Part shown: positions 35,068 to 43,955 of the stretch, one piece after another
Position numbering within the stretch: the first letter of the stretch is position 1
Layout: every line of letters starts with the position of its first letter
Assembly: GCA_017439545.1 (NCBI GenBank)
Contig: JAFSIW010000023.1
Span: forward strand, 1 to 64,000
Direction of reading: 5' to 3'
Source of the DNA: Clostridia bacterium
Lineage (GTDB): Bacteria > Bacillota > Clostridia > Oscillospirales > Acutalibacteraceae
DNA length: 64,000 nt
Notes under the pieces: model-generated
What the model saw: only the letters and a program-made list of their open reading frames with translations
What the model was told of the DNA's origin: nothing
Databases searched by the model: none
Position numbers and translations under genes: made by a program

Positions 35068-36391
35068 TCTGAAAGCCACCGTGGTGGGCGCAGGACTGGC
35101 AGGGTGCGAAGCGGCCATGCAACTTGCCAACCGTGGGGTGCAGGTCACGTTGTACGAAATGAAGCCCCACAAAATGACCCCTGCCCATCAAAGTCCTGAT
35201 TTTGGGGAGTTGGTGTGTTCCAATTCCCTCAAAGCCAAGCGAATCGAAGCCGCAGGAGGCTTGCTCAAAGCCGAAATGCAACTGTTCGATTCTCTTTGTG
35301 TCAAAACCGCTTACGAATGCGAAGTGCCCGCAGGGGGTGCGCTGGCGGTCAACCGTCACGATTTTGCCGCATCGATGACCAAGGCGATTCAAAATCATCC
35401 CAACATTACGGTAATCCACGAGGAAATCACCGAGATTCACGATGGAGTATGCGTGATTGCTACGGGACCGCTCACCTCCGATGCCTTTGCTAAAACGCTG
35501 CAGGCAACCTTTGGGGGCGAACCCTTGCACTTTTTTGATGCCGCCGCTCCCATTGTCACCGCCGAAAGCATTGATATGACCTGCGCCTTTGCCGCTTCTC
35601 GCTACGAGCGGGGTGACGACGATTACTTAAATTGCCCCATGAACAAAGAGGAGTATGAGGCGTTTTATGAGCAACTCATTACTGCCCAGCGGGCAAAACT
35701 TCATGGTATTGACAAAGACCCCAAGGTGTACGAAGGGTGTATGCCGGTGGAAATTATGGCTCGTCGGGGCGCCGACACCATTCGGTTTGGTCCGCTAAAG
35801 CCCGTTGGACTGCGTGACCCTCGCACGGGACACCGTCCTTGGGCAAATCTGCAATTGCGCAAAGAAAACAAAGAAGGCTCTTACTATAATTTAGTTGGAT
35901 TTCAGACCAACCTTACCTTTCCCGAGCAAAAACGGGTGTTTGGCATGATTCCTGCTCTCAAAAACGCCGAATACGTGCGCTACGGGGTCATGCATCGCAA
36001 CACCTTTTTGGATTCCCCTCGTTTGCTGGGGGAGGATTTTTCCTTCAAACAAAATCCCGACTTGTTTTTTGCAGGACAAATGACAGGGGTAGAAGGCTAT
36101 ATGGAATCGGCGGCTTCGGGGATTTTGGCAGGGGTGAACGCCTACCGTCGGCTGACGGGACAAGCCCCTCTGATCCCCCCTGAAACCACCATGCTGGGGG
36201 CGCTTTGCCGCCATGTGAGCAATGGTGAGACCAACGATTTTCAACCCATGGGGGCAAGTTTTGGCTTGTTGCCTCCCCTTGCGGAACATATTCGAGATAA
36301 AAAAGAGCGGTACGGTGCCTTGGCACGTCGCTCGTTAGAAACTTTGCAAAGTGTGTTACGTGATGAAAACGACTCTTTACAAAACAACTGA
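35060..36391 (+). CDS. trmFO: Folate-dependent tRNA m5U54 methyltransferase TrmFO
   Basis: 443 residues. The FAD site VVGAGLAGCEAA is at the very N-terminus, with the family motifs PAGGALAVNR, FFDAAAPIV, YLNCPMNKEEY and YMESAASGILAG. It transfers a methylene from methylene-THF to U54 of tRNA. GGAGG lies before the ATG at 35060, inside the end of topA. Confidence 0.95.
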   Translation: MNNLKATVVGAGLAGCEAAMQLANRGVQVTLYEMKPHKMTPAHQSPDFGELVCSNSLKAKRIEAAGGLLKAEMQLFDSLCVKTAYECEVPAGGALAVNRHDFAASMTKAIQNHPNITVIHEEITEIHDGVCVIATGPLTSDAFAKTLQATFGGEPLHFFDAAAPIVTAESIDMTCAFAASRYERGDDDYLNCPMNKEEYEAFYEQLITAQRAKLHGIDKDPKVYEGCMPVEIMARRGADTIRFGPLKPVGLRDPRTGHRPWANLQLRKENKEGSYYNLVGFQTNLTFPEQKRVFGMIPALKNAEYVRYGVMHRNTFLDSPRLLGEDFSFKQNPDLFFAGQMTGVEGYMESAASGILAGVNAYRRLTGQAPLIPPETTMLGALCRHVSNGETNDFQPMGASFGLLPPLAEHIRDKKERYGALARRSLETLQSVLRDENDSLQNN

Positions 36392-37379
36392 AGACGTTGC
36401 CCCGGTTGCCGACTTGCTACGGCAAGGGGAAGTGGTAGCCATTCCCACCGAAACGGTATACGGCTTGGCGGCCAATGCACTGGACGGTGGAGCGGTGCTG
36501 AAAATTTTCGCCGCAAAAAACCGCCCTGCGGACAATCCCTTGATTGTACATATCAGTGAGTGGGAGCAGATCATTCCGCTGGTGTCCCACATTCCGCCCA
36601 AGGCAAAAGCCCTTGCGGATGCCTTTTGGCCGGGACCGCTTACCATGGTGTTGCCTCGGTCGGAAATCATTCCCGATGAGGTCACCGCAGGGGGCGACAC
36701 GGTGGCCATTCGCCTGCCTGCTCATCCCGTGGCACGGGCGGTCATTTCGGCCTGCGGCCTGCCTTTGGCGGCCCCATCTGCCAATCGGTCGGGCAGTCCC
36801 AGTCCCACTACCGCCGCCCACGTAATGGATGATATGAACGGCTTGATTCCCGCCGTGTTAGACGGGGGCGAATGCGCAGTGGGAGTAGAATCCACCGTCA
36901 TTTCTCTGGTGGGCGAAACACCCCGTTTGCTTCGTCCCGGCGGGATCACCCCCGAACAACTGCAATCGGTCATCGGAGCCATCGAAATCGACCCTTCCAT
37001 TACCGCCAACGTACATTTAGACAAGGTTTCATCCCCCGGAATGAAATATAAGCACTACGCCCCCAAAGCCAAGGTCACGCTGCTTCACTCAAGCCGTCAG
37101 GCGTTCATTCGGTTTATGAATGAGCAGGCCGAAGAGCATTCGGTGGCGCTGTGCTTTGCCGAAGAGGCGAAGGAAATTCACAAACAAACCCTGTGCATCG
37201 GTCACGAAAACGACCATAACGAAATCGCCCATAATCTGTTCGCCCTGCTTCGGCAGGCAGACGAGATGGGACTTTGCCGCATCTATGCCCATTGTCCCGA
37301 AAAAACGGGGATGGGGCTTGCGGTGTATAATCGGCTGATTCGTGCCGCCGCATTTGATGAAAGGGAGTTGGAAGCATGA
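36363..37379 (+). CDS. sua5: L-threonylcarbamoyladenylate synthase (Sua5)
   Basis: 338 residues. The YrdC domain (AIPTETVYGLAANAL, KNRPADNPLIVHI, SANRSGSPSPTTAAHV) is followed by the C-terminal Sua5 domain (about 240-338), making this the long version. It makes threonylcarbamoyl-AMP for t6A37 in tRNA. It starts inside the end of trmFO (29-base overlap) and overlaps coaE by four bases. Confidence 0.92.
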   Translation: MKTTLYKTTEDVAPVADLLRQGEVVAIPTETVYGLAANALDGGAVLKIFAAKNRPADNPLIVHISEWEQIIPLVSHIPPKAKALADAFWPGPLTMVLPRSEIIPDEVTAGGDTVAIRLPAHPVARAVISACGLPLAAPSANRSGSPSPTTAAHVMDDMNGLIPAVLDGGECAVGVESTVISLVGETPRLLRPGGITPEQLQSVIGAIEIDPSITANVHLDKVSSPGMKYKHYAPKAKVTLLHSSRQAFIRFMNEQAEEHSVALCFAEEAKEIHKQTLCIGHENDHNEIAHNLFALLRQADEMGLCRIYAHCPEKTGMGLAVYNRLIRAAAFDERELEA

Positions 37380-37972
37380 AAGTGATTGGTCTGACCGGTC
37401 CTACGGGAGCGGGAAAAACCGTTGTGGCACAAATGATGGGATTGCCGGTGGTCAATGCCGATCGGGTTGCCCGCCGGATCCACAAAAATCCTGCTGTGTT
37501 GGCGGCATTGTGCGCCCGCTTTGGGGCGGATATTGCCCACGATGGGGTGCTCAACCGCACCCTGCTTGCCTCTCGCGCCTTTGCCACCCCTCACGATACC
37601 GAAGATCTGAATGCCATTATGCATCCCAAAATTTTAGAAGAGATTCGGGCGCAGTTACAAGCCCTGTCCCAAGGGGGAGAGCCGCTGTGCATTTTGGACG
37701 CTCCTTTGTTATTTGAAGCCGACTGCTATCAACTGTGCCACACCACCGTGGCGGTGATTGCCGCCCGTGACGTGCGGAAAAACCGCATTGTGGAGCGGGA
37801 CGGTATTTCGGGCGAAATGGCCGAAAAGCGGATTGCCGCTCAGCCAAACGACCAATACTATACCGACCGTTGTGAGCACGTGATTTATAATACAGGCGAT
37901 ATTGTAGCGTTGCATACCGCCGCCGAAACCGTTTTACAACAAATCAAAGTTCAGTTTTCCATAGGAGGATAA
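37376..37972 (+). CDS. coaE: Dephospho-CoA kinase
   Basis: 198 residues. P-loop GPTGAGKT at 8-15, VVNADRVARRIH, and the LDAPLLFEA motif. It carries out the last step of coenzyme A synthesis. ATGA overlap with sua5 and a three-base gap before hisS mark tight coexpression. Confidence 0.93.
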   Translation: MKVIGLTGPTGAGKTVVAQMMGLPVVNADRVARRIHKNPAVLAALCARFGADIAHDGVLNRTLLASRAFATPHDTEDLNAIMHPKILEEIRAQLQALSQGGEPLCILDAPLLFEADCYQLCHTTVAVIAARDVRKNRIVERDGISGEMAEKRIAAQPNDQYYTDRCEHVIYNTGDIVALHTAAETVLQQIKVQFSIGG

Positions 37973-37975
37973 ACC

Positions 37976-39292
37976 ATGGCCAAAACCATTACTGCCATTC
38001 GCGGCACCCAAGACGTGTTGCCTAATGAGAGTTATCAATGGCAATATATTGAGAAAACCTTGTTGGAGACCGCATCCCTTTACGGCTATAAAGAATTGCG
38101 GGTTCCCGTGTTTGAACAAACCGACCTGTTCCAACGCTCGGTGGGGGATACCACCGACGTGGTGCAAAAAGAAATGTATACCTTTGACGATAAAGGCGGT
38201 CGTTCTTTGACTTTGCGCCCCGAAGGCACTGCCGGTGCGGTGCGCTGTCTGCTGGAGCACGGGTTGTATAACGATGCTTTGCCGGTCAAGGCTTGCTACC
38301 TTCTTTCTTGCTATCGCTATGAAAAACCCCAGGCAGGTCGCCTGCGGGAATTCCACCAATTCGGCATTGAATGCTTTGGTGCTCCCGAATGCGCCGCCGA
38401 TGCGGAAATTATTGCCGTGGCTCATCACGCCTTTGAACGGTTTGGGCTGAAAAATATCCATTTGGAGATCAATTCCATTGGTTGCCCCGCATGTCGGGCC
38501 AAATATTTAGAAGCGTTGCGGGAGTACTTCCGCCAAAGCGAAGCCGATCTGTGCGAAACCTGCAAAGGTCGTTTGGAGCGCAATCCCATGCGGATTTTGG
38601 ACTGCAAATCTCCCGTGTGCGGTGAGATTGCCGCTTCTGCCCCCAAAATGATTGACTACATTTGCGACGATTGCCGCGCTCACTTTGACGGGGTGAAATC
38701 TCGCTTGGATGCCATGGGCATCCCCTACACCGTTAACCCCTCCATTGTGCGTGGGTTGGACTATTACACCCGTACGGTGTTTGAGTTTGTGTCCACCGAA
38801 ATCGGCGCCCAAGGCACGGTATGCGGCGGCGGTCGGTATGACGGCTTGGTAGAAGAAATGGGCGGTCCTCATCTGCCTTCGCTGGGATTCGGCATGGGTC
38901 TGGAACGTCTGTTAATGCTCATGAAAGCACAGGGTGTGCCTTTCCCCGAAGATAAGAAACCCGAACTGTATATCGTTCCCATGGGGGACGCCGCCGGGGT
39001 TGCCGCCGTGGGATATTGCGAGCAACTTCGCCGCGAAGGGTTTGCCGCTCTCACCGACCTGAACGGCAGAGGTCTGAAAGCCCAGATGAAATACGCCAAC
39101 AAGCTGAACGTGGGCTATACCTTGGTGCTGGGGGACGATGAACTGTCCGCAGGCAAGGCAAACGTGAAAAATATGGCAACGGGGGAACAAACCCAAGTTT
39201 CTCTTGCCAATTTGGTAGATGAGTTTTACAACATTGTAATGGATTCGGCGTTCGACGCAATGGAAGAAAGCGTTAACGAGTTAGGCAAATAA
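37976..39292 (+). CDS. hisS: Histidyl-tRNA synthetase
   Basis: 438 residues, class II. Motif 1 around RVPVFEQTDLFQRSVGD, motif 2 LSCYRYEKPQAGRLREFHQFG, histidine-binding VRGLDYYTRTVFEF and motif 3 LGFGMGLERLL are intact, with an anticodon-binding C-terminal domain. GGAGG lies before the ATG. No T-box is visible because it is embedded in the operon. Confidence 0.96.
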   Translation: MAKTITAIRGTQDVLPNESYQWQYIEKTLLETASLYGYKELRVPVFEQTDLFQRSVGDTTDVVQKEMYTFDDKGGRSLTLRPEGTAGAVRCLLEHGLYNDALPVKACYLLSCYRYEKPQAGRLREFHQFGIECFGAPECAADAEIIAVAHHAFERFGLKNIHLEINSIGCPACRAKYLEALREYFRQSEADLCETCKGRLERNPMRILDCKSPVCGEIAASAPKMIDYICDDCRAHFDGVKSRLDAMGIPYTVNPSIVRGLDYYTRTVFEFVSTEIGAQGTVCGGGRYDGLVEEMGGPHLPSLGFGMGLERLLMLMKAQGVPFPEDKKPELYIVPMGDAAGVAAVGYCEQLRREGFAALTDLNGRGLKAQMKYANKLNVGYTLVLGDDELSAGKANVKNMATGEQTQVSLANLVDEFYNIVMDSAFDAMEESVNELGK

Positions 39293-39304
39293 GGAGGAGT
39301 ACTG

Positions 39305-41092
39305 ATGTTACAGACTGAATTTTTAGGCAATCTGCGCCGCAGTCATTATTGCGGCACCCTGACCACCCGGCAGGTGGATCAAACCGTAACCGTTTGCGGT
39401 TGGGTGCAACGGCAACGGGACTTGGGCGCTTTGATTTTTATTGACGTGCGTGACAGAAGCGGCATTGTGCAATTGGCTTTTGACGATGCCACCGACCGCA
39501 CGGTGTTTGACAAAGCGTTTCAGACCCGCTCGGAATACGTGGTAGCCGCCAAAGGGGTGGTGCGCCGCCGTTCTTCGGTCAATCACGACATCCCCACGGG
39601 GGAAGTGGAAATTTTCGTAACCGAATACAAAGTGCTGTCGGTTGCCGAAACCCCTCCCTTTGAAATTGTAGAAAACTCCGACGTAAAAGAAGAATTGCGG
39701 CTGAAACACCGCTATTTGGATCTGCGCCGTCCTGATTTGCAAAACAACATCATCATGCGGCATAAAATCGCCAAGATCACCCGTGACTATTTCGACGAAA
39801 ACGGATTCTTGGAAATCGAAACCCCCATGCTCATCCGTTCTACTCCCGAAGGTGCCCGTGACTTTTTGGTGCCCAGCCGTATTCATCCCGGTCAATTCTA
39901 TGCCCTGCCCCAATCCCCTCAACTTTACAAACAGTTGTCTATGGTAGCAGGCTTTGACCGCTATATGCAAATTGCCCGTTGCTTCCGTGACGAAGACCTG
40001 CGTGCCGACCGTCAACCGGAATTTACCCAAATCGACTTGGAAATGTCCTTTGTGGATATGGACGACGTGCTTGCCATCGGCGAAGGCTATATGAAACGGG
40101 TGTTTAAAGAGGCTTTGGGTGTGGACGTGCAACTGCCCTTGCCCAGACTGACCTATGCCGAAGCCATGAGTCGTTACGGCAGCGACAAGCCCGATACCCG
40201 CTATGGCATGGAATTGTTTGATTTGTCCGATGCGGTGGCTGACAGCGAATTTGTGGTATTCAAAGGCGCATTGGAAAACGGCGGCAGCGTTGGTGGCTTT
40301 ACTGCCAAAAATGCGGTCAACACCTATACCCGCAAAACCATTGACAAACTCACCGAGCAAGCCAAAGGCATTGGTGCCAAGGGCTTGGCTTGGATTCGCA
40401 TGACCGACGAAGGTGTGGTTTCTTCTTTCGGCAAATTTATGACCGAAGACCAAATGACCGCCATTCTCAAAACCGCAGGCGCTGAACAGGGCGACGTGGT
40501 GTTCATTGTGGCTGACGGCAAAAAGAGTTTGGTGCTCAGCGTGCTGGGTGCGTTGCGGCAAGAGGTTGCCAAGAAGTTGGATATCATTCCCGACGGATTT
40601 AACCTGTTGTGGATCACCGAATTCCCCTTCTTTGATTGGGACGAAGAAGCCGGTCAGTTTGTGGCCATGCACCATCCCTTTACTTCGCCTATGGACGAAT
40701 GCATTGAGTATTTAGAAACCGACAAAGCCAAGGTACGTGCCAAGGCCTACGACTTGGTGTTAAATGGCATTGAGCTGGCCAGCGGCTCCATTCGTATTAC
40801 CAATCCTGAACTGCAAAACCGCATTTTTGCCATGTTGGGATTCTCCCCCGAAGAAGCCCACGAAAAATTCGGCTTCTTGACTGACGCATTCCGTTACGGT
40901 GCTCCCCCTCACGGCGGTATGGGGATCGGTTTGGACCGCTTGGTCATGCAAATGCTGCAATGCGACACCTTGCGTGAAGTGGTTGCCTTCCCCAAGGTGC
41001 AAAACGCCAGCGAACTGATGACCGAATGCCCCGCCTTTGTAGACAAAGAACAATTGGACGTGCTTGCCATTCAAACGGTCAAGCCCGAATAG
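39305..41092 (+). CDS. aspS: Aspartyl-tRNA synthetase
   Basis: 595 residues, the bacterial size. N-terminal OB anticodon domain (VCGWVQRQRDLGALIFIDVRDRSG), catalytic motifs RFRDEDLRADRQPEFTQ-like and GMGIGLDRLVM, and a GAD insertion domain in the middle. The 12-base gap after hisS follows a common Firmicutes pair. A terminator closes the operon. Confidence 0.96.
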   Translation: MLQTEFLGNLRRSHYCGTLTTRQVDQTVTVCGWVQRQRDLGALIFIDVRDRSGIVQLAFDDATDRTVFDKAFQTRSEYVVAAKGVVRRRSSVNHDIPTGEVEIFVTEYKVLSVAETPPFEIVENSDVKEELRLKHRYLDLRRPDLQNNIIMRHKIAKITRDYFDENGFLEIETPMLIRSTPEGARDFLVPSRIHPGQFYALPQSPQLYKQLSMVAGFDRYMQIARCFRDEDLRADRQPEFTQIDLEMSFVDMDDVLAIGEGYMKRVFKEALGVDVQLPLPRLTYAEAMSRYGSDKPDTRYGMELFDLSDAVADSEFVVFKGALENGGSVGGFTAKNAVNTYTRKTIDKLTEQAKGIGAKGLAWIRMTDEGVVSSFGKFMTEDQMTAILKTAGAEQGDVVFIVADGKKSLVLSVLGALRQEVAKKLDIIPDGFNLLWITEFPFFDWDEEAGQFVAMHHPFTSPMDECIEYLETDKAKVRAKAYDLVLNGIELASGSIRITNPELQNRIFAMLGFSPEEAHEKFGFLTDAFRYGAPPHGGMGIGLDRLVMQMLQCDTLREVVAFPKVQNASELMTECPAFVDKEQLDVLAIQTVKPE

Positions 41093-41107
41093 GCATAAAT
41101 AAAAAAC

Positions 41108-41143
41108 AGACGCCTTGCAAGGTTACCCCTGCAAGGCGTCTTT
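41108..41143. terminator. Terminator between aspS and the convergent gene
   Basis: AGACGCCTTGC (41108-41118) pairs with GCAAGGCGTCT (41131-41141), flanked by A-rich and T-rich ends. The stop codon of the minus-strand gene lies in its loop. Confidence 0.85.
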
Positions 41144-42205
41144 GGATTTTGATGAAAACAACAAGCCCGACTGAGCTAACCCTGCCGCAACAATGGTGAA
41201 AAGGGGTAGACCCCACAGACCCCAAAAGCCGAATAGCTTCAGTCCTACGTACATGGTCAGCAGCGTGACAAGAGGCGGCAACCCCACTTGCTTGCCGATA
41301 ATCTTCGGTTCAATGAGCTGTCGCACCGCCGTGATGAGTAGGTACAGCACAAAAATGCCCGTTCCCATTTTGGTGTTGCCCAAAAACAGCGCAATGCCGC
41401 CCCATGGCAATAGCACGGTGCCCGTGCCAAGCACGGGAAGCAGATCCACCACCGCCACCAGCAGCGCCAGCGTGGAGGCGTAAGGGATCCGCAAGATCAA
41501 AAAGCCGAAAAACAGCTCAATAAAGGTAATGCCCGTCAACAGCAGATAACCCTTGAGCATACGCGCCACCTTGGTGGTGACGATTTGCTTGGTTTGTTGC
41601 AGGAGCTTTTGCCATTTGGGGGAACACCGCTTCATCACCCCGTTGGCAAGACGGGGATAATCGGCGGTAAGGTAAAAGCAGGCCGCTACCGACACCACCG
41701 TGGTCAAAAGCAGGGCAGGCAGATGCACCATCCATTTGGCGGCAAGGTCGGTCAGACTGCGAGAGGCGTAATCAATGGCTAACCCTGCCAGCTCTCCCGG
41801 GGTGGTTTGCAACCGCTCCAATAGGGAAGGCGGCAGTTTTTGGGTGCAGGTAGAAAATCGGCTCAGCAAGGAGGACACGCTGTCTTTGAACAGCGGAATC
41901 AGCTCGGCGGCTTTGTTGACCAGCAAGAATAAACGGTCATAAACGGTATACGTGCTGTAGGCAAGACCGCCAAACACCGCCACCGCCAACCCTCCCACCA
42001 GCACCAATACCCACACGCCTTTGCCAAAGGGGGTGTGCTTCACCAAAAAGGATAGGGGCTTTTGCAATACGACGGCACACACCAGTCCGATCCAAAAGGG
42101 CAGCAGCCACGGTAACAAATAGCGAAACACAAAAAACAGAGCCAATGCCGCCCCGCCCCAAAAGGCGGCGCGCATAAGCCATTGCTTGTAAAAGCGGTCG
42201 GTCAC
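41123..42205 (-). CDS. ytvI: AI-2E-family membrane protein, probably YtvI-type
   Basis: 360 residues with about eight membrane helices. The patterns LLPFWIGLVCAVVLQKPLSFL, VVDLLPVLGTGTVLLPWG and RQLIEPKIIG are typical of the AI-2E/PerM superfamily, and the overall sequence suits the sporulation integral membrane protein YtvI. GTG start at 42205 with AAAGGAGG seven bases upstream. Transport substrate unknown. Confidence 0.85.
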   Translation of the reverse strand: MTDRFYKQWLMRAAFWGGAALALFFVFRYLLPWLLPFWIGLVCAVVLQKPLSFLVKHTPFGKGVWVLVLVGGLAVAVFGGLAYSTYTVYDRLFLLVNKAAELIPLFKDSVSSLLSRFSTCTQKLPPSLLERLQTTPGELAGLAIDYASRSLTDLAAKWMVHLPALLLTTVVSVAACFYLTADYPRLANGVMKRCSPKWQKLLQQTKQIVTTKVARMLKGYLLLTGITFIELFFGFLILRIPYASTLALLVAVVDLLPVLGTGTVLLPWGGIALFLGNTKMGTGIFVLYLLITAVRQLIEPKIIGKQVGLPPLVTLLTMYVGLKLFGFWGLWGLPLFTIVAAGLAQSGLLFSSKSKDALQG

Positions 42206-42277
42206 ACAAGCCCCTCCTTTGTTTTTTTACAGTATTCCCCGATTGCCCTGCAAAAATCGCCCATTTGCAGAAAATTC

Positions 42278-42306
42278 TTGACAGCCGAAGTGGCCTATTA
42301 TATAAT
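42278..42306 (+). promoter_or_regulatory. Consensus promoter
   Basis: TTGACA (42278-42283), 17 bases, TATAAT (42301-42306) upstream of the zinc-ribbon gene. Confidence 0.85.
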
Positions 42307-42333
42307 TAAAGAAAAAAGATGGAGGGATCTTTT

Positions 42334-42912
42334 ATGTATTTTTGCCCCAATTGTAAACATATTGCTCAAACGGAGGAGGAACGGTTTTGCCCTGAATGCG
42401 GCACGCCTATGACGCAGGAAGCCCCCGTGGAAGAAGTTGCCCCCGTGGAAGAAGTCGCCCCCGTGGCACAGCCTGAGCCGGAGGTCGTTCCCGTGGTCTC
42501 GGCTGAGCCCGCTCCCGTGGCTCAACCTGTTCCCGCTCCTCAACCGCAGGTGGTTTATCAACCTGCTCCTGCTCCCGTGGCCCAACCTGTGCCTGCTCCT
42601 GCTCCCGTGGCCCAACCTGTGCCCGCTCCTGCTCCCGAACAAGCGGCAATTCCTTCCCAATACAAGCCTTTGAGCCCGTGGGCATACTTCGGTTATACCA
42701 TGCTGTTCAGCATTCCCGTGGTGGGCTTTATTTTCCTCATCATCTATAGCTGTAAGAGCAACAACCTCAATCGTCGCAACTTTGCCCGCTCCTACTGGTG
42801 CGCCCTTTTGGTTGCTGTTATCGCCGTTGCGGCGGTCTTGCTTATCTACATCATTTTGGCGATCATTGCCGGTGCCGGCGCTGCCGCCTCCTTCGATCCT
42901 ATGATGTATTGA
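42334..42912 (+). CDS. Zinc-ribbon protein with Pro/Ala/Val linker and membrane helices
   Basis: 192 residues. Zinc ribbon C4, C7, C19, C22, a repetitive PAPVAQPVPAP linker (about 27-110), then two membrane helices (about 120-144 and 155-180). ATG at 42334 follows GGAGGGA. The linker DNA is repetitive and probably length-variable. It resembles 28363 in design. Function unknown. Confidence 0.75.
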   Translation: MYFCPNCKHIAQTEEERFCPECGTPMTQEAPVEEVAPVEEVAPVAQPEPEVVPVVSAEPAPVAQPVPAPQPQVVYQPAPAPVAQPVPAPAPVAQPVPAPAPEQAAIPSQYKPLSPWAYFGYTMLFSIPVVGFIFLIIYSCKSNNLNRRNFARSYWCALLVAVIAVAAVLLIYIILAIIAGAGAAASFDPMMY

Positions 42913-42934
42913 TTCTGATTGAAACAGTAACTCG

Positions 42935-42966
42935 GCCTGTCACACTACCGTGTGGCAGGCTTTTTT
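42935..42966 (+). terminator. Terminator
   Basis: GCCTGTCACAC (42935-42945) pairs with GTGTGGCAGGC (42950-42960), followed by six Ts. Confidence 0.88.
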
Positions 42967-42994
42967 GATTTAACCAATCAAAATCATAGCGATA

Positions 42995-43023
42995 TTGACA
43001 GAATCGGTCATTTTTGTTACAAT
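42995..43023 (+). promoter_or_regulatory. Promoter of the DeoR gene
   Basis: TTGACA (42995-43000), 17 bases, TACAAT (43018-43023). Confidence 0.75.
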
Positions 43024-43049
43024 AAACCCAAGAAAAGAGGGTGAGTCCA

Positions 43050-43829
43050 ATGAAAAAGACCGAAAAACACATCCGCGTTTTGCAGGATGCGCTGAAAACC
43101 GCCGCCCGATTACAGCTTTCGGACGCCATGAGCCTGCTGGACGTATCTGAGTCCACCGCCCGACGGCTGTTCTCTCAAATGGAACAGCAGGGGTTGGTCA
43201 TACGGGTGCACGGCGGCATTCAACCCATCGGCGATTCAGCGGTGGGATACCGCTACGACGTGGTAGAAAATCAAAATACCGAAGCCAAGCGCAAGATCGG
43301 CGCCGCCGCAGCAGAACTGGTAGAAAACGGGGACGTGGTGTTTCTGGATTCGGGCACGACCCTTGGATTTATGAGCGCCGCCCTGGCACGTCGGCTGGCC
43401 GAAGGGGGACTGACAGGGGTAACGGTGTTTACCAACTCCCTTGTGAATCTTCACGCTCTTGCCAAGGTGACCGAGGTGACCCTCATCGGCTGGCGGTATC
43501 GGGATAACCGCAAGGATTTTTGCGGCTACGTGGCAGAGGAAGCCATTCGCCCTCTGCGCTTTACCAAGTGCTTTTTGGGCACCGACGGCTATAGCCCCAC
43601 GGGGGGATTTGCCGCCACCGATTTTTCCACCGCGCAAATGAGCGAGTTGGTGTTCGCTCGCTCCCAAACCCGCATTTTGTTGGCGGATGCCAGTAAGTTT
43701 ACCTCGGCGGCCATGGTGGGATTTTCCAAGGGCAAGCCCATTCAATACCTGATTACCGACAAAGCTCCCGCCGCCCCTCTTGCCGGCGACCTTACCCGTT
43801 GGGGCACACAGGTAAAATTGATTGGTTGA
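43050..43829 (+). CDS. DeoR-family sugar-responsive repressor
   Basis: 259 residues. N-terminal DeoR helix-turn-helix (about 5-58), then the sugar-phosphate-binding domain with DVVFLDSGTT, TVFTNSLVN, FLGTDGYSPTGGF and LLADASKF. Such repressors respond to a phosphorylated intermediate of the pathway they control. It has its own promoter and lies just upstream of the catabolic cluster, whose promoter carries a palindrome pair that could be its operator. Confidence 0.9.
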   Translation: MKKTEKHIRVLQDALKTAARLQLSDAMSLLDVSESTARRLFSQMEQQGLVIRVHGGIQPIGDSAVGYRYDVVENQNTEAKRKIGAAAAELVENGDVVFLDSGTTLGFMSAALARRLAEGGLTGVTVFTNSLVNLHALAKVTEVTLIGWRYRDNRKDFCGYVAEEAIRPLRFTKCFLGTDGYSPTGGFAATDFSTAQMSELVFARSQTRILLADASKFTSAAMVGFSKGKPIQYLITDKAPAAPLAGDLTRWGTQVKLIG

Positions 43830-43839
43830 TGACAAATAC

Positions 43840-43933
43840 TGAATGAAACATTCAAAATAAGCCTCCGTTTTGTTCATAAGTGAAAAAATCGGTCAAATTC
43901 CCGTTGACAAGGGATTTTGCGAGTGTTACACTC
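43840..43933 (+). promoter_or_regulatory. Cluster promoter with paired palindromic operator candidates
   Basis: TTGACA (43904-43909), 17 bases, TACACT (43927-43932). Two related palindromes, TGAATG-AAA-CATTCA (43840-43854) and GAGTG-TTA-CACTC (43921-43933, over the -10), share the form GARTG-N3-CAYTC and are 80 bases apart. Spacing and position suit repression by looping. Confidence 0.65.
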
Positions 43934-43955
43934 AAAATAGAAAAGAGGAATGGTT

